Shown piece after piece: positions 45,341 through 54,328 of a DNA stretch of 64,000 nt. Source of the DNA: JBBROS01 sp965260935 (lineage in GTDB: Bacteria; Pseudomonadota; Alphaproteobacteria; Acetobacterales; Acetobacteraceae); NCBI GenBank assembly GCA_965260935.1, contig OZ253374.1:4232501-4296500 (forward strand), given 5' to 3'. Position numbers and translations under genes: made by a program. The notes under the pieces were generated by a model, which ran no database searches, was not told where the DNA came from, and saw only the letters and a list, made by a program, of their open reading frames with translations. Positions within the stretch are counted from its first letter, which is position 1. Each line of letters starts with the position of its first letter.

Positions 45341-45393
45341 AAAGTCCACAGTCTCTGCGAGCGCCGGGCCGCAGACAGGGACTGAGTTGACAC

Positions 45394-46452
45394 TTATTGA
45401 CGCGGACGCCCGCCCGCGGCCGCCGTGCGCAAACGCCAAACGTAGGCGATGATCTCCGCCACGACCCGGAAATGTTCGGCCGGCACCTCCGCGTCGAGCT
45501 TCACGGTGTAGAGCGCCCGGGCCAGCGGCGGATTGGCGACCAGCGGCACGCCCGCCTTCTGCGCCGCTTCCCGGATGCGCGCGGCGACCTCGTCCACGCC
45601 CTTGGCCACCACCTTGGGCGCGGCCTGCGTTCCGCGCTCGTAGGCAAGCGCGATTGCGTAGTGCGTCGGGTTAGTGATGACGACGGTCGCCTTCGGGACG
45701 GCCGCCATCATGCGCCGGCGGGAGCGCGCCTGGCGGATCTGGCGCAAGCGGGCCTTGACCTGCGGATCGCCGTCCGACTCCCGGTGCTCCTGGCGGTGGT
45801 CCTCGCGGCTCATGCGCAGCCGCTGGGTGAAGCGCCACCGCGTCCAGAGCACGTCGAGCAGGGCGATGCCGGCCTGGGACACGAAGATCAGGAACGTGAG
45901 GTGGATCAGCTCCCGGCCCAGCCGGTCCATCAGCACCGGCGTCTCCCAGGCGGCCGCGTGCGGCAGCAGCGGCCAAATGCCCGTGAGCGCGGAATAAACG
46001 GACCATGCCAGGACGCTCACCTTTGCGAGCGACTTGACCGCTTCGGCAAGGTTGGCCGGCCCGAACACCCGCTTCAGGCCGCGCCGGGGATCGAGCCGCG
46101 CCAGGTCCGGCATGGCGCCCTTGCCATGGATCAGGAAATTGGTTTGCAGCAGCACGCTGCCCGCCCCGGCAAGGGCGATGCCGACCATCAATGGCCCGAC
46201 CGCCATCGCCCAGGCCTTCGCCGCCTGGCGAAGCGCGGCCTCCGGCGATTGGCTGCCCATGGTCAGCATGTCTCGCAGCCGCAAGCCCAGTTGCCACGTC
46301 AACGCCGAGCCGCCGAGCATGAGGACCAGGCAGGCCATGCCGAGGCCGGCAAGGGTCACCAGCTCGCGCGAGACCGGCGCCTGGCCGTCCTCCCGCGCCT
46401 TGCTGAGACGCCGCTCGCTGGGAGCAAGCGTGCGGTCTTCGGCGTCTGCCAC
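45394..46452 (-). CDS. flhB: Flagellar export protein FlhB
   Basis: 352 residues, specificity switch of the flagellar type III export gate. Four membrane helices lie over residues ~30-200, and the cytoplasmic domain carries the autocleavage motif NPTH at 261-264, then YAIALAYERG. It follows fliR by three bases and is the last gene of the leftward flagellar operon. Confidence 0.95.
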   Translation of the reverse strand: MADAEDRTLAPSERRLSKAREDGQAPVSRELVTLAGLGMACLVLMLGGSALTWQLGLRLRDMLTMGSQSPEAALRQAAKAWAMAVGPLMVGIALAGAGSVLLQTNFLIHGKGAMPDLARLDPRRGLKRVFGPANLAEAVKSLAKVSVLAWSVYSALTGIWPLLPHAAAWETPVLMDRLGRELIHLTFLIFVSQAGIALLDVLWTRWRFTQRLRMSREDHRQEHRESDGDPQVKARLRQIRQARSRRRMMAAVPKATVVITNPTHYAIALAYERGTQAAPKVVAKGVDEVAARIREAAQKAGVPLVANPPLARALYTVKLDAEVPAEHFRVVAEIIAYVWRLRTAAAGGRPRQ

Positions 46453-46455
46453 CTT

Positions 46456-47226
46456 TCAAAGTCCCGGCAGGTGGGACCAGAGCGCCGACAGCGTCTCCGA
46501 CCAGGCATACAGGATGGAGGCCCCCAGGACGCCGAGCAGCGCCAGCCCGCCCAGGACCTGCCCCGGAACGGCCACGGTGTAGACCTGAAGCTGCGGCACC
46601 AGCCGGGCCAGCAGGCCGAGGCCCGCTTGCAGCAGCAAGCCGGCCAGCAGGAATGGCGCAGCCAGGCGGATCGCGAGGCCGAACGACGCGGAAACGGCCT
46701 GCTGCACCGTTTCGGCCAGTTGCCCGGCAGGCATCACCGCGCCCGGCGGGATCACCTGGTAACTCCCCGCGAGCGCTGAGAGCGGCCAGGCATAGAGGCC
46801 AGTGGAGAGGATCAGCATCGGCGCCATGATGCCGAGCACACGGGACAACGCCGCGGACTGGCCGCCGAGCGCCGGGTCCGTCTGGATGACGCTGCTGAGG
46901 CCGGTCATGTAGGAGATCACGGCGCCTGCCATCGACAAAGCCAGCGATGGCAGCCGGGCAAGCCAGCCCAGCGCGCCGCCAGCCAGCAGTTCGGCCGCCA
47001 CCATGCCGGCGCTGCCCCAGCCCGGCGGCGGCGCGGAGACGAGCGGCGCAACCGTTGGCAGCAGCAGGAACGTGATCGCCAAGGCAAGCCCTGCCCGCAC
47101 GGTCGCCGGCGGCTCCATCTCGCCCAGGCCCGGGATCAGCATCACCGCGGCGCCAACCCGGCAGAGCACCAGCACGAAGGCGAAGGCGATGCCAGGCAAG
47201 CTGGCGATGAGGTCTGCCTCGGTCAT
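46456..47226 (-). CDS. fliR: Flagellar export protein FliR
   Basis: 256 residues with about six membrane helices, part of the FliPQR export gate: LCRVGAAVMLIPGLGEMEPPATVRAGLALAITFLLLP and GTALLGVLGASILYAWSET-type C-terminus. ATG 47226 fits the family start; the upstream in-frame extension is Cys/Arg-rich shadow. A 211-base gap separates it from fliQ, much more than usual. Confidence 0.93.
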   Translation of the reverse strand: MTEADLIASLPGIAFAFVLVLCRVGAAVMLIPGLGEMEPPATVRAGLALAITFLLLPTVAPLVSAPPPGWGSAGMVAAELLAGGALGWLARLPSLALSMAGAVISYMTGLSSVIQTDPALGGQSAALSRVLGIMAPMLILSTGLYAWPLSALAGSYQVIPPGAVMPAGQLAETVQQAVSASFGLAIRLAAPFLLAGLLLQAGLGLLARLVPQLQVYTVAVPGQVLGGLALLGVLGASILYAWSETLSALWSHLPGL

Positions 47227-47277
47227 CGCCTGGATGCCGGCCTGAGGGCAACGTCGGCAGCAAGTGCTGCAGCACGC

Positions 47278-47387
47278 CGGCAAAGCTGCCCGGCAAAACA
47301 AAGATTCCGGGCGTGCCCGGCCGTTTTCGGGACGGTCAGCAGCGCCGGATAAGCCCTGTGCCACCGTTCACGGGGGCAGCTTTGCCG
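47278..47387. repeat. 14-bp inverted repeats bracketing the fliR-fliQ gap (MITE-like)
   Basis: CGGCAAAGCTGCCC (47278-47291) and its exact complement GGGCAGCTTTGCCG (47374-47387) are 82 bases apart. Inside lie CCGGGC-GT-GCCCGG (47307-47320) and CCGT/ACGG (47321-47335). No credible gene lies in 47227-47437. It may be a small non-autonomous element or a large mRNA structure. Confidence 0.65.
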
Positions 47388-47437
47388 ACATGCCGAAGCG
47401 ACCATCGCCGATGGCACCCTCCATGCCGAACCCGCGC

Positions 47438-47710
47438 TCATTGGCCGCCGACCGCGATCAGGCGATCCATCAGCATCTGCGTGAAGCCGGTCAGCTGACC
47501 CGTCATGAACGGGCCCAGCAACGCCAACATGCCGCCGATCACTAGGACTTTCGGCAGGAACACCAGCGTCGGCTCATTGATCTGCGTGACCGCCTGAAGC
47601 AGCGAAACGACCAGGCCAACCGCGAGGGCGGCGACCAGCACCGGCCCTCCAAGCTTCAGCAACAGCCAAAGCATGTCGCGCAGTGCCGCTGCGGCGTCCG
47701 TCTCGCTCAT
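47438..47710 (-). CDS. fliQ: Flagellar export protein FliQ
   Basis: 90 residues with two transmembrane helices (LGGPVLVAALAVGLVVSLLQAVTQINEPTLVFLPKVL), the usual FliQ length and the QxxTQINE motif. Part of the export gate with FliR. Lies 64 bases after fliE. Confidence 0.95.
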   Translation of the reverse strand: MSETDAAAALRDMLWLLLKLGGPVLVAALAVGLVVSLLQAVTQINEPTLVFLPKVLVIGGMLALLGPFMTGQLTGFTQMLMDRLIAVGGQ

Positions 47711-47774
47711 GACAGCGCGCTCATCGGTGGGCCTTCCTCATTTTGTGGATTGCCTGGCTTTCGAGAGAACGGCG

Positions 47775-48083
47775 TTAGATCGGCATGCGCATGATGTCCT
47801 GGTATGCCTGCACGATCTTGTCCCGGATCGCGACGGCGCCCTGCAGCGCGAGTTGCGCGCGGGAGACTGCGGTTGCGACCTCGGTGAAGTTGCCCGCGCC
47901 CGAAAGAGCCCGCACCGACTGCGTGTCGGCATCATGGCCGGCCTGGACCACGCCTTCCAAAGCCCGGCCCAACATGGCGCCGAAACCCTGCCCGGCGTCG
48001 TTGCCGACACCGCTCGCCTCGCCAGTCGTCCGCGCATAGGCTTGCGCGGCGCCGGCCGGGGTCACTGTAAGGGTCGAAATCAT
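47775..48083 (-). CDS. fliE: Flagellar hook-basal body protein FliE
   Basis: 102 residues ending VSRAQLALQGAVAIRDKIVQAYQDIMRMPI, the conserved FliE C-terminus. It links the MS ring to the rod. ATGA overlap with the flgC stop. Confidence 0.93.
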   Translation of the reverse strand: MISTLTVTPAGAAQAYARTTGEASGVGNDAGQGFGAMLGRALEGVVQAGHDADTQSVRALSGAGNFTEVATAVSRAQLALQGAVAIRDKIVQAYQDIMRMPI

Positions 48084-48490
48084 GACTTCAGCAAGTCGAT
48101 CGTACGGGTGAGCATCGTGCGTGTGACCTCAAGAACGTTCAGGTTGGCGGTGTAGGTCCGCTGGGCCTCCCGCATGTCCATGACTTCGACGAAGGTGTTG
48201 ACGTTCGGCATACGGACGTAGCCCTTCTCATCGGCCGCCGGGTGGGACGGGTCGTATTTCAGCGGCTGCGGGCTTTGATCCGGCGCGATGTTCTTGACGC
48301 TCACGGCGTCGGCGCCTAAGGCGCGGTCGAATGTGTTCTGGAACGTGATGATCTTGCGCCGGTATGCCTCTGCGCCGGGCGTCGATCCGGTCGAGTCCTG
48401 ATTGGCCATGTTCTCGGCGATGACGCGCAGACGGGCCGTTTGCGCGTCCATGCCGCGGGCCGAGATTGCGAGGGCCTTCGAGATGTCCAT
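48080..48490 (-). CDS. flgC: Flagellar basal body rod protein FlgC
   Basis: 136 residues. N-terminal SARGMDAQTARLRVIAENMANQDSTG and C-terminal EVMDMREAQRTYTANLNVLEVTRTMLTRTIDLLKS are the standard rod-protein ends. Lies three bases after flgB. Confidence 0.95.
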   Translation of the reverse strand: MDISKALAISARGMDAQTARLRVIAENMANQDSTGSTPGAEAYRRKIITFQNTFDRALGADAVSVKNIAPDQSPQPLKYDPSHPAADEKGYVRMPNVNTFVEVMDMREAQRTYTANLNVLEVTRTMLTRTIDLLKS

Positions 48491-48493
48491 CGG

Positions 48494-48862
48494 TCAGCCC
48501 ACCCGTCCGAAAGCCGTGCGCATCATCGACGCGTAGGCCTGGTGCAGGTTGAGCGCCAAGCTCTGGATGCCTGCCGTATCGGCAACGGCGCTGAGCTGCT
48601 GCTCGATGGAAACGGCGTTGCCGTTCGGCGACCGGGCTTGCGGCCTCGGCGTGATCTCGCCCGCCGCTTGGCCTTTGCCCGCCATATGCCCGGCCGAGGT
48701 TTCGGCAAGCCTCGGCGCCGCCAAAGCTGCCTCGAACGGCGTCACGTCCCGTGGCTGATAACCCGGCGTGTTCGCATTGGCGACATTCTGCGCCAGCAAT
48801 TGCTGACGCCGGTCGACCCAAGCCAGCCGCTTGTCCGCCAGGTTGAAGATGCCGATGTTCAT
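48494..48862 (-). CDS. flgB: Flagellar basal body rod protein FlgB
   Basis: 122 residues from ATG 48862, which has GAGGTGG in range; a GTG at 48871 three codons earlier is equally possible. RQQLLAQNVANANTPGYQPRDV is the rod-protein N-terminal motif, and the end is LNLHQAYASMMRTAFGRVG. First gene of the operon, 124 bases from the divergent permease gene. That spacer holds CTTAA/TTAAG (48964-48978). Confidence 0.93.
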   Translation of the reverse strand: MNIGIFNLADKRLAWVDRRQQLLAQNVANANTPGYQPRDVTPFEAALAAPRLAETSAGHMAGKGQAAGEITPRPQARSPNGNAVSIEQQLSAVADTAGIQSLALNLHQAYASMMRTAFGRVG

Positions 48863-48986
48863 CGGATCCACCTCGATCTCCTCTTTTCAACAAGGGCAAG
48901 ATGCGCTCGAAAGGTTAACGAACGCTTTATCGGCGTGCCCGAACACACGTTTTTGGCCATTCCCTTAATCATGTTAAGTCCAGCCA

Positions 48987-50027
48987 ATGGACTCCCGCGC
49001 CACCCGGCACCTTCGCGGCATCGACCGCACATTGCGGGTCAGCGCATCGGCGATCGCCTTGCTCTTCGCAGTCTGGCTCTTGCGCGACATCCTCCTCCTC
49101 GTCTTCGCGGCCACCCTCATCGCCTGCGTCCTTCGTGCCGCCGCCAATTGGCTGCACCGCAAGACCGGCATCGGCCCCGGCTGGTCGCTGCTCGCGGTGG
49201 TTGCCGCGCTCCTGGTTGTCGCAGGCGGCATCGGCTGGTGGCGCGGCCCCCTTATTGCCGACCAGGCCAGCCAGTTGCTGGACCAGCTCGTCAGCCAGAG
49301 CCAACGCTTGTGGCAAGACCTTGAGGATACAAGGCTGGGTCAGCGCGTGGCCGAACGCCTGCGCGGCGAGGGCCGCTCCCTGTTCGAGACGTTCGGCGGC
49401 TTTGTCCCCAGCCTCGCCGGCTCGGTTCTCGGCCTGGGCGGCAGCCTGGTCGTCGTCATCGCCACCGCCCTGTTCCTGGCGGCAGCCCCCGGCACCTACG
49501 TGGACGGCCTTCTCAGCCTTCTGACGCCATCCTGGCGCCCGAGGGGACGCGAGGTGCTGCACAGCCTTGGCCAGACGTTGCAGCTTTGGTTCGTCGGCCA
49601 ACTCGCCGACATGGTCGTCGTAACGCTCCTGGCCGGCGCCGGCTTGTTCGCCCTCGGCGTCCCGCTCGCTCCGACCCTTGCGGTGTTTGCCGGGCTGCTG
49701 AACTTCGTGCCTTACGTGGGCGCGCTTGCCGGCGCCGTCCCGGCGGTGCTGGCCGGCCTCGCCCAGTCGCCCACCCAGGCGCTCTGGGTGGCCCTGCTGT
49801 TCCTCGTGGTGCAAACGCTCGAGGGCAACGTCATCGCCCCGTTGATTCAAAAACGCACGATCTCGATGCCGCCGGTTCTGACCATCCTCTCGCAAACCAT
49901 TCTCGGCACGCTGTTCGGCGGCCTTGGCCTCGTCCTCGCTACCCCGGTCGCGGCCGCATCGATGGTGGCCGTGCGCATGATCTATGTCGAGACCGTGCTG
50001 GAAAAGGCTGGCGACGACTCCGCCTGA
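48987..50027 (+). CDS. AI-2E family transporter (PerM-like)
   Basis: 346 residues of the AI-2E/PerM superfamily with about seven or eight membrane helices. Landmarks: the first hairpin SAIALLFAVWLLRDILLLVFAATLIACVL, a central amphipathic segment, and the signature FVPYVGALAGAVPAVLAGLAQSP and QTLEGNVIAPLIQKRTISMPP near the end. Members export small molecules or Na+/H+; the substrate here is unknown. Its end overlaps the convergent glycosyltransferase by 46 bases. Confidence 0.85.
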   Translation: MDSRATRHLRGIDRTLRVSASAIALLFAVWLLRDILLLVFAATLIACVLRAAANWLHRKTGIGPGWSLLAVVAALLVVAGGIGWWRGPLIADQASQLLDQLVSQSQRLWQDLEDTRLGQRVAERLRGEGRSLFETFGGFVPSLAGSVLGLGGSLVVVIATALFLAAAPGTYVDGLLSLLTPSWRPRGREVLHSLGQTLQLWFVGQLADMVVVTLLAGAGLFALGVPLAPTLAVFAGLLNFVPYVGALAGAVPAVLAGLAQSPTQALWVALLFLVVQTLEGNVIAPLIQKRTISMPPVLTILSQTILGTLFGGLGLVLATPVAAASMVAVRMIYVETVLEKAGDDSA

Positions 50028-51241
50028 GCAGGAGCCGCCGCCTGCGTCGCGTCCATGCAAATCCGCTCGAACCGGCGCGTGACATGAGGCCACGAACAAC
50101 GGCTCGCCACCATGTCCCGTGCAGCCCGCGCGAGCTGCCCGGCCAGTTCCGGGTTGTCCAGCAGCCGCAGGATCGCCTCGGCAAAGCCGGCTGCCGGGTC
50201 TGCCGTCAGCAAGTGCTCGCCCGGCGTCACGTCAAGCCCTTCGGCGCCGAGCCGCGTCGAGACAACCGGGCAGCCCATGGCCATTGCCTCGAACACCTTG
50301 ATCCGCGTGCCGCTGCCAACCCGAAGCGGGATGACGTAGACATCTGCCTCGGCCACGGATGGGCGCACATCGTCGACGAAGCCGGTAAACGACCAGTCGA
50401 ACCCACGCGCCTTGGCGGCGGCGGCCAGCCGCTCCGGCGGGTTACGCCCCGCGACCACAGCGCGGGCCGCCGGCCGCCGTCGCAGCACGAGCGGCCAGAT
50501 CTCGTGCATCAGGAACTCGATGCCATCAACATTCGAGCGCGAGTCCATCGACCCGGTGAACACCACCGTGCCGCCATCCTCGGGCGGCGGCCCCGGACGC
50601 GAGCGGAAATCGTAGTAAGCCGTGTCGACCCCCGTCTCGACCGCCTCGATGCGCTCCAGCCCGAAGCTGGACCGAAGCGCCGCGGCATCCCGTTCCGAGA
50701 CCGCGATCACGTGATCGAACGCGCGCAGCGTTTCCGCTTCGAACCGCCGCATTTTCCGCGTCTGATCCCGCCACACCAAGCGCCTAAGCCCGCGCGCCAC
50801 CGACGCGTGACGGGCGAAAATCTCTGTCTCGACATTATGCGTAAACAGGATCGACGGCTGGCGCATGGCCGCGGGCATCAGAACGGCCGCGTGCGGGAAA
50901 TCCACCAGAACGGCATCCGGCTCCTCCGCGAGCGCATTCGCCACGACGGCCCGGCCCCGCTCGGACCCGTCGCCCGCCACGCTGACCGGCAACCGCCCGA
51001 GAAGGGCGGCGATCTTTCCCAAGCCTGACAGCTTAGGCTCCGGCCAGGACAGGAATCGGTCGCACACGCTTGAGATTTGCGCCGCGAACCTTGCCGCATC
51101 AGCCGGGGCAGGAGAGGCAAGCGTGATGTGGAAGGTCCCGCCCTTCATGTGGTGAAGCGTGTTCGCCGTGCGGATGCGCCCGCCCTGATCGAGTGGAAAC
51201 AGGAACCGCGGCGAGACGACGAGGAGCCGGGCTTGGCTCAC
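49982..51241 (-). CDS. Family 4 glycosyltransferase
   Basis: 419 residues, GT-B fold. The acceptor domain has SPRFLFPLDQGGRIRTANTL at the start; the donor domain has GSMDSRSNVDGIEFL, FTGFVDDVRPSVAEADVYVIPLRVGSGTRIKVFEAMAMGCPVVST, with the EX7E-type region. Related to GT4 enzymes of exopolysaccharide synthesis. Its ATG overlaps the stop of the dehydrogenase gene by four bases, so the pair is coupled. The acceptor is unknown. Confidence 0.85.
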   Translation of the reverse strand: MSQARLLVVSPRFLFPLDQGGRIRTANTLHHMKGGTFHITLASPAPADAARFAAQISSVCDRFLSWPEPKLSGLGKIAALLGRLPVSVAGDGSERGRAVVANALAEEPDAVLVDFPHAAVLMPAAMRQPSILFTHNVETEIFARHASVARGLRRLVWRDQTRKMRRFEAETLRAFDHVIAVSERDAAALRSSFGLERIEAVETGVDTAYYDFRSRPGPPPEDGGTVVFTGSMDSRSNVDGIEFLMHEIWPLVLRRRPAARAVVAGRNPPERLAAAAKARGFDWSFTGFVDDVRPSVAEADVYVIPLRVGSGTRIKVFEAMAMGCPVVSTRLGAEGLDVTPGEHLLTADPAAGFAEAILRLLDNPELAGQLARAARDMVASRCSWPHVTRRFERICMDATQAAAPAQAESSPAFSSTVST

Positions 51242-52548
51242 CAGCAGAGCCCCTCGTAGGCGGCATGGGCACGCAGCTCGGGGATGCCGGCGAGGTCCAG
51301 CACGGGCCGGTCTCCAAGGCTGCTTGCCACCGCGGCCCGGTCCTCCCGCCCCAGGTGGCCGAAAACCGCGAGCCCGGCCCCTTCAAGCGCTGCCGCCGGC
51401 TCGTCGACCATGAACCGCTCCAGATGCGGGATCTCCCGCTCGATGAAGGCGCGGTTGCTGCCGACCAGGCGTGCGACCTGCACCGAGCGGTCAAAAATTC
51501 TCAGGTCGTAGCCCTTGCCCAACAGCCGCTCGGCCAGCACCACGAACGGGCTTTCGCGCAGGTCGTCCGTCCCCTGCTTGAACGCGAGGCCGAACAGCGC
51601 CACCGTTTGCCGCCCATGCTTGGCGATCGCCTGGTAGGTCCGCTCGATGTTGGCCTCGTTGCTCGGCAGCACTTGCCGCAGGAACGGCGCCTGCACGTTT
51701 GCGCGGTCCGCCAACGAGAGGAAGCTGCGGATGTCTTTCGGCAGGCAGGAGCCGCCGAAGGCGAACCCCGGCGTCAGATAGGCCGGCGAGACGTTCAGCA
51801 CTTTGTCCTCGCAAAAAAGCTTGAACGCCGCCCGCGCATCGACGCCGAGCGCGGCCAGGATCGCCCCGCCCTCGTTCGCGAACGCCAGCTTCACCGCGTG
51901 ATAGACGTTGGCCAGATACTTCGCCGCCTCAGCCACGCGGAACGGCACGACGTGCACGTCGCCTGCCACGCCCTGATAGATTTCCCGCAGCACGGCCGCA
52001 TCGTCGCCCTCCGCCGCTCCGATCAGCGTGTAGGGCGGGGCATGGAAATCACGCACCGACGAGCCTTCGCGCAGGAACTCCGGATTGGAAAGGTATTGGA
52101 ACCCCTCGCCATGACGCTTGCCGCTGGCCCGCTCGAACGCCGGGATCACGCGGTCTTCGGCCGTGCCGGGGGGCACGGTGGAGCGCATCACGATGGTATG
52201 CCGCCCGCGCTTGTCGCGAAGCTCGGCGCCGATCTGCTTCACGACCTGATCGACCGCGTGCAGGCTCACGCTGCCGTCCGGCCCGCTCGGCGTGCCGACG
52301 GAAATGAATGAAACCTCTGTTGAAGCGATAGCTTCCGCGATGTCCGTCGTTGCGCGCAGGCGCCCGCCCGCAACGTGGTCAGCGATCAAGCAATCGATTT
52401 CCGCCTCGACGATCGGCGATTGACCGCGGGACAGCATCCCGACCTTATCGGGGCTGACGTCGACCCCGACCACGTCGTGCCCGAACGCCGCAAGGCAGCC
52501 GCAGGAGACCGCGCCGACGTAGCCGATACCGAAAACCGAAATTCGCAT
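51238..52548 (-). CDS. GDP-mannose/UDP-glucose 6-dehydrogenase family protein
   Basis: 436 residues: Rossmann motif GIGYVGAVSCGCLAAFGHDVVGVD, STVPPGTAE, and the catalytic Cys in FGGSCLPKDIRSF. The phrase NVSPAYLTPGFAFGGSC fits GDP-mannose dehydrogenases (AlgD group) better than Ugd. It oxidises a sugar nucleotide to the uronate for exopolysaccharide. It starts the two-gene operon with the glycosyltransferase; no polymerase or export genes are in the window. Confidence 0.85.
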   Translation of the reverse strand: MRISVFGIGYVGAVSCGCLAAFGHDVVGVDVSPDKVGMLSRGQSPIVEAEIDCLIADHVAGGRLRATTDIAEAIASTEVSFISVGTPSGPDGSVSLHAVDQVVKQIGAELRDKRGRHTIVMRSTVPPGTAEDRVIPAFERASGKRHGEGFQYLSNPEFLREGSSVRDFHAPPYTLIGAAEGDDAAVLREIYQGVAGDVHVVPFRVAEAAKYLANVYHAVKLAFANEGGAILAALGVDARAAFKLFCEDKVLNVSPAYLTPGFAFGGSCLPKDIRSFLSLADRANVQAPFLRQVLPSNEANIERTYQAIAKHGRQTVALFGLAFKQGTDDLRESPFVVLAERLLGKGYDLRIFDRSVQVARLVGSNRAFIEREIPHLERFMVDEPAAALEGAGLAVFGHLGREDRAAVASSLGDRPVLDLAGIPELRAHAAYEGLCW

Positions 52549-52602
52549 GGGCGTTCAAACACCATCTATACGGGAGGAACCGTTCCTTTCCCGCAACTTT
52601 AG

Positions 52603-52662
52603 TAGCGTCTAAACGCTAACGACAGGTTATTTCTGCTTGCAGAAAGTAAGATTAAGTTAGCG
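52603..52662. promoter_or_regulatory. Nested and mutually exclusive inverted repeats between the dehydrogenase and cfa genes
   Basis: CGCTAAC (52614-52620) and GTTAGCG (52656-52662) share a centre with TTTCTGC (52630-52636) and GCAGAAA (52639-52645). A second hairpin, TAGCGT/ACGCTA (52603-52618), uses the same CGCTA bases, so the two cannot form together. The 285-base divergent spacer holds no gene. Operator pair or attenuator are both possible. Confidence 0.55.
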
Positions 52663-52833
52663 CTCTCTCCGCATCGCATGATGCGGCGCTGCACAGAGCA
52701 GCCACGCCTGCCACTCGCGTTCTATTGAAGTGTTGGGAAAAGTCAGACACTTTGGAAGGCGAACGGTTTGACTTGACTATGGAGAGCGAGAATGCCGCCG
52801 CACGCCTGTGTTTTTGCTGCCCGGGTAGCCTGA

Positions 52834-54069
52834 ATGATCTTTCATCGCATTCTGCAACGCCTCGTTCGCCGGGGCACACTCACCGTTCGTTACCCCGGCG
52901 GAGATGTCCATCGTTACGGCGACGGGGGCGGCCCAGTCGCAGGCTTCGTGCTTCAAACCAAGCAGGCGGAGCGACGCATGGTAACGGACCCGTCGCTCGC
53001 TCTTGGCGAACTCTATATGTCCGGCGAGATCATAATGCTGGATTGCGATATCTACGACGTCCTTGAACTCTTCATGCACAATCTTTACGAGGGCGAAGTG
53101 CATCCGATGGAATCGGCGATGTATTGGCTTCGCCGGCTTCGCCGCCGAGTCGACCAGTTCAACCCGGCCTGGCGCGCGCGGCGCAACGTTGCCCACCATT
53201 ACGACTTGGACGATCGGCTATACCGCCTGTTCCTTGATCGCGATTGGCAATATTCCTGCGGCTACTTCCCGACCGGGAACGAGACGCTGGAAGAAGCCCA
53301 GGCCGCCAAGAAGCGCCATATCGCCGCCAAACTCCGCCTCGACCGTCCCGACCTCGAGGTTCTCGACATTGGCTGCGGCTGGGGAGGGACCGCGCTAACG
53401 CTCGCCGGGGAGTGGGGCGCACGCGTCACCGGGATCACACTCAGCGAGGAGCAACTCGCCGCGGCACGGTTGCGCGCGCGCGAGGCCGGGTTGCAGCACC
53501 GGGTCAACTTCGAATTGATGGACTACCGGGACTGGTCCCGCCCGGTCGACCGCGTGGTCTCCATCGGCATGTTCGAGCATGTGGGCATCAATCATTACAA
53601 CGCTTTCTTCAAGAAGGTCCGCGATGTGCTCAAGCCGGACGGATTGGCGCTCGTTCATGCGATCGGGCGGGCATCCGGGCCGGCCACGACGAACCCGTGG
53701 CTCACGAAATATATCTTCCCGGGCGGCTACTCCCCGGCCCTCAGCGAGGTCACGCCCGCCATCGAGCGCAGCGGGTTGTGGCTGACGGACCTGGAAATCC
53801 TGCGGCTCCATTATGCGCAGACCCTGCGTCACTGGCGCAAACGCTTCGCAGCCAATCGCGAGGCGGTCGCCGGAATATATGACGAACGCTTCTGCCGCAT
53901 GTTCGAGTTCTACCTGGCAGGGTGCGAGATCGCATTCCGGCGGTCGGACCACATGGTCTGGCAAGCGCAATTGGCCCCGGCGGCCGACACAATCCCGCTC
54001 ACCCGGGATTACATGCACGAGGCTGAGCGGGCTGCGGTTACAAAGAAAGAGCAGTTGCAGGTCGCCTGA
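52834..54069 (+). CDS. cfa: Cyclopropane-fatty-acyl-phospholipid synthase
   Basis: 411 residues. The SAM site is VLDIGCGWGGTALTLA near residue 175, with IGMFEHVGINHYNAFFKKVRDVLKPDGLALVHAIGR and the late YIFPGGYSPALSE. The enzyme methylenates cis double bonds of membrane phospholipids, which helps acid tolerance. ATG 52834 lacks a clear Shine-Dalgarno. The C-terminus (RDYMHEAERAAVTKKEQLQVA) is a short tail. Confidence 0.92.
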   Translation: MIFHRILQRLVRRGTLTVRYPGGDVHRYGDGGGPVAGFVLQTKQAERRMVTDPSLALGELYMSGEIIMLDCDIYDVLELFMHNLYEGEVHPMESAMYWLRRLRRRVDQFNPAWRARRNVAHHYDLDDRLYRLFLDRDWQYSCGYFPTGNETLEEAQAAKKRHIAAKLRLDRPDLEVLDIGCGWGGTALTLAGEWGARVTGITLSEEQLAAARLRAREAGLQHRVNFELMDYRDWSRPVDRVVSIGMFEHVGINHYNAFFKKVRDVLKPDGLALVHAIGRASGPATTNPWLTKYIFPGGYSPALSEVTPAIERSGLWLTDLEILRLHYAQTLRHWRKRFAANREAVAGIYDERFCRMFEFYLAGCEIAFRRSDHMVWQAQLAPAADTIPLTRDYMHEAERAAVTKKEQLQVA

Positions 54070-54169
54070 CGTCAACGGCAGCATCGGCCTGGCCGCGATG
54101 CAAGAGGATTTTGGCCAGATCATCGCCAATGATTGCCGATTTCCGATGTGTCAGCGATGCCCCAGATTA

Positions 54170-54269
54170 CGGCTGCGGTGCACGGAGCTGCCAGTGGTTG
54201 GAGCAACGCTACCCTATATTGATCAGGTTTGGCACACCGTAACGGGTTTGGCTGCGCGGATCATGCGGT
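54170..54269 (-). mobile_element. IS5-like transposase 3' end, left copy (100 bp)
   Basis: On the minus strand it encodes the last residues RMIRAAKPVTVCQT and a stop, followed by the IS outer end. It is about 93% identical (seven differences in 100) to the inverted right copy at 57352-57451. Its outer edge reads CGGCTGCGGTGCACGGAGC. The flanking 54070-54169 and 54270-54328 show nothing. Confidence 0.75.
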
Positions 54270-54328
54270 GGTGTCCTCCACAGGGCAGCGTCCCGGTCAG
54301 CAAGCATCCAAGCCAAGCCCCGGGATCC

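Noticed and set aside
48863..48986. Possible sigma-54 promoter for the flagellar operon
   Set aside because: No TGGC-N8-TTGC match was found on the relevant strand.
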